From positions 1 through 14,168 of the forward strand of contig JAIYBS010000280.1 of assembly GCA_027488415.1 (NCBI GenBank): a DNA stretch of 14,168 nt, given 5' to 3'. Origin of the DNA: Planctomycetaceae bacterium (GTDB lineage Bacteria > Planctomycetota > Phycisphaerae > Phycisphaerales > SM1A02). The notes under the pieces are model-generated. The model saw only the letters and a program-made list of their open reading frames with translations. It searched no databases and was not told the DNA's origin. This document shows positions 13,407 through 14,168 of the stretch, piece after piece (position 1 is the stretch's first letter; each line of letters begins with the position of its first letter). The position numbers and the translations under genes are program-made.

Positions 13407-14168
13407 ATGGCAGCCTCCACCGAGCACGGATCCGCGGGAAACGCTGCGGAGGCGTGGACCACGCGCCGCCTGATCCGCTGGATCGACGGGCACCTCGGGA
13501 CCAAGGGCGTCGACTCGCCGCGCGTCTGCGCGGAGATGCTCGTCGGGCACGTGCTGCGCGCCGAGCGCATGCGCCTCTACATGGAGGCGGACCGCCCGGC
13601 CTCGAAGGAGGAGCTCGAGCGGCTGCGCGCCCTCGTGGTGCGCGCGTCGCGCCACGAGCCGGTGCAGTACCTCGTCGGCGAGTCCTGGTTCTGGTCGAAG
13701 CGGTTCGCGGTCGGGCCCGCCACGCTCATCCCGCGGCCCGCCACCGAGCACCTCGTCGAGGAGGCGGTGTCCGCCTGCCGGTCGGCGGCGCAGGCTGGCG
13801 CGACGCCGGTGCGCATGCTCGAGATCGGCACCGGCACGGGCTGCATCGCCACGTGCGTCGCCGCGGCGCTCCGCGGGCAGCGCAGGGGCGCCGACCCGGC
13901 GGAGCCGGGGCCGCCGCCGCTCGACGTCGCGATCGTCGCCACCGACATCGTGCCCGCGGCGCTCGAGCTCGCGCGGTCGAACGCCGCGGAGCATCGCGTC
14001 GCGCCGTTCATCGACCTCCGCGAGGGATCGATCTACGCGCCGCTGCGGCCCGAGGAGCGTGGGTCGTTCCACGTCGTCGCGTCGAACCCGCCCTACGTCC
14101 GTGACGACGAGTGGGATGAGATGGAGCCGAACGTCCGCGACTACGAGCCGCGCAGCGCGCTCGCCGGC
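13407..14168 (+). CDS. prmC: Release-factor glutamine methyltransferase, partial (3' end outside window)
   Basis: PrmC (HemK) methylates the GGQ glutamine of peptide-chain release factors, using S-adenosylmethionine, in the cytoplasm. The visible 254 residues run off the right edge in frame with no stop. An N-terminal helical domain (about 15-90) includes the HEPVQYLVG segment (83-91), close to the family's RePlqYilG, and is followed by ATLIPRPATEHLVEEA (105-120). The SAM site is MLEIGTGTGCIA (137-148), and the catalytic NPPYV, which binds the glutamine, is at 227-231. The usual IPRPETE motif reads IPRPATE here, losing one glutamate. A stretch of about 13 residues rich in Gly/Pro/Ala (159-171) lengthens the loop after the first SAM helix. 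The ATG at 13407 is the first suitable start. It is divergent from the small acidic gene with 35 bp between start codons. Confidence 0.95.
   Translation, partial: MAASTEHGSAGNAAEAWTTRRLIRWIDGHLGTKGVDSPRVCAEMLVGHVLRAERMRLYMEADRPASKEELERLRALVVRASRHEPVQYLVGESWFWSKRFAVGPATLIPRPATEHLVEEAVSACRSAAQAGATPVRMLEIGTGTGCIATCVAAALRGQRRGADPAEPGPPPLDVAIVATDIVPAALELARSNAAEHRVAPFIDLREGSIYAPLRPEERGSFHVVASNPPYVRDDEWDEMEPNVRDYEPRSALAG

Noticed and set aside
1..14168. Defence island, biosynthetic cluster, mobile element or CRISPR array
   Set aside because: No transposase, integrase, nuclease-helicase set, direct-repeat array, att-like repeats or clustered biosynthetic enzymes are visible; the genes are housekeeping or metabolic with uniform composition.

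Overview
The window is a chromosomal stretch of a high-GC bacterium (roughly 70% G+C by eye, with strong G/C preference at third codon positions). It is densely packed with housekeeping and metabolic genes, and no intergenic gap exceeds about 200 bp. There are no tRNA or rRNA genes, insertion sequences, phage genes, CRISPR repeats or toxin-antitoxin modules that I can support. A signal-peptide-bearing thioredoxin-fold protein, an EAL signalling protein and a fused PutA suggest a free-living, respiring, Gram-negative-type heterotroph. The gene mix, the divergent comM and the glycosyltransferase type make Planctomycetota (perhaps Phycisphaerae) my best guess, but this is a low-confidence inference.

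Layout from left to right. Minus strand: a partial exported thioredoxin-fold protein (1-504) lies downstream of panC (580-1422). A 193-bp divergent promoter region follows. Plus strand: a compact iron-sulfur cluster operon, iscS-iscU-iscA/erpA (1616-3818), closes with a perfect 17-bp-stem hairpin (3849-3887). The hairpin is shared with a convergent minus-strand pair, a TauE/SafE-type membrane protein (5600-6436) overlapping by 4 nt a degenerate-REC/degenerate-GGDEF/EAL protein (3933-5603). Plus strand: a ComM/YifB-type AAA+ protein (6571-8103) diverges from the TauE gene and meets, with a single base between stop codons, the minus-strand putA (8105-11116). Upstream of putA, still on the minus strand, are a GT4 glycosyltransferase with a large alanine-rich insertion (11210-12931) and an unrecognised 147-residue protein overlapping it by 4 nt (12928-13371). 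The window ends inside prmC on the plus strand (13407 onward).

How the genes work together. IscS takes sulfur from cysteine, IscU is the scaffold, and the A-type protein carries or transfers clusters. This is a minimal ISC set without IscR, HscA/HscB or ferredoxin in view. PanC makes pantothenate for coenzyme A. PutA oxidises proline to glutamate. The EAL protein probably hydrolyses cyclic di-GMP and is translationally coupled to the membrane protein. ComM acts on recombination intermediates during natural transformation, and PrmC methylates release factors.

I found no convincing novel multi-gene system. The points most worth a second look are: a putative leaderless putA transcript (perfect TATAAT six bases before the ATG); a signalling protein whose receiver and GGDEF sites are both destroyed while EAL stays intact; the ~220-residue Ala-rich insertion in the glycosyltransferase and its coupled unknown partner; a ComM that has lost its cysteine cluster; and an A-type Fe-S carrier with a Gly-rich insertion.
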